In this document: piece after piece, positions 47,377 to 47,489 of the stretch | How the letters are laid out: each line of letters opens with the position of its first letter | Numbering within the stretch: position 1 is the stretch's first letter | DNA from: Acidiphilium iwatense | GTDB taxonomy: Bacteria > Pseudomonadota > Alphaproteobacteria > Acetobacterales > Acetobacteraceae | Direction: 5' to 3' | Assembly: GCF_021556475.1 (NCBI RefSeq) | Contig: NZ_JAKGBZ010000029.1 | Coordinates: 1-47,489 of the forward strand | DNA length: 47,489 bases | Position numbers and translations under genes: made by a program | Notes under the pieces: generated by a model | Told to the model about the DNA's origin: nothing | Seen by the model: the letters and a program-made list of their open reading frames with translations, nothing else | Databases searched by the model: none

Positions 47377-47489
47377 ACGAGCAGAGAGTGATTGGGAGCA
47401 TGGCGCGGTTTTTTGGGGCGTCGGTTGGCGAGACCGATCCTGAGATTGCGGTGGCGATCGGGCGGGAGCTGGCGCGCCAGCAGGACGGG
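47373..47489 (+). CDS. glyA: serine hydroxymethyltransferase, N-terminal part (cut by window end)
   Basis: The 39 codons present read MNEQRV ... FFGASVGETDPEIAVAIG and RELARQQDG, the characteristic opening of SHMT (GlyA), in which DPEI and ELxRQQ are conserved. The rest lies outside the window. The PLP-dependent enzyme makes glycine and methylene-tetrahydrofolate from serine. It is translationally coupled to rpiB by ATGA. Confidence 0.85.

Overview
The window is about 47.5 kb of GC-rich chromosomal DNA from an alphaproteobacterium. It is most likely a member of Rhodospirillales/Acetobacteraceae, of the Acidiphilium/Acidocella kind. The evidence is a set of marker genes typical of the class: class I lysyl-tRNA synthetase, the complex I accessory subunit NDUFA12, DUF2155, DUF1244 and the DUF2312 protein GapR. 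Porins and an IS5-type transposase end of the sort common in acetic-acid and acidophilic bacteria agree with this. The family-level placement is inference. No tRNA, rRNA, CRISPR array or prophage was seen.

Layout. 1-189: the tail of an IS5-family transposase and a 75-bp palindromic element. 191-7949: an ABC-F ATPase, a beta-barrel porin, a DinG-like helicase and LysK. 7960-15031: a catabolic locus of five translationally linked genes (MFS carrier, MmgE/PrpD protein, hot-dog CoA hydratase, family III CoA-transferase, acyl-CoA dehydrogenase) with a divergent LysR regulator. Its gene set resembles itaconate (RIP-type) degradation clusters but has no citramalyl-CoA lyase here. 15051-17180: an AsmA-family gene broken by one in-frame TAG. 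17698-22202: a complete sugar ABC importer. 22206-28475: a lactate/glycolate-type permease, an IclR regulator and the glyoxylate-to-glycerate operon gcl-hyi-glxR. 28661-33133: an operon of a short-chain dehydrogenase, acetate kinase and phosphoketolase.

33134-47489 is mostly core functions: enolase, a RidA protein, a ribonucleotide-reductase-like protein that seems to lack its catalytic part, NDUFA12-MlaD-DUF2155, two tandem OmpA proteins, a tyrosine phosphatase, pyruvate kinase, DUF1244, GapR, CsbD, GlsB, HemB, RpiB and the start of GlyA. Central carbon enzymes (Eno, Pyk, RpiB, Xfp, AckA) and the glyoxylate enzymes could together feed C2 and pentose carbon into lower glycolysis.

The most notable non-coding signal is a perfect 28-bp palindrome at 33168-33195. 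It contains an exact match to the ParB-binding parS consensus and suggests that the window lies near the replication origin. Two near-consensus DnaA boxes lie 3.6 kb away. Other notable points are the 405-bp, 404/405 identical C-terminal repeat shared by the two OmpA genes (a gene-conversion signature), a small family of nested palindromic CTAGTGT elements (three copies), and the CoA-ester catabolic locus.
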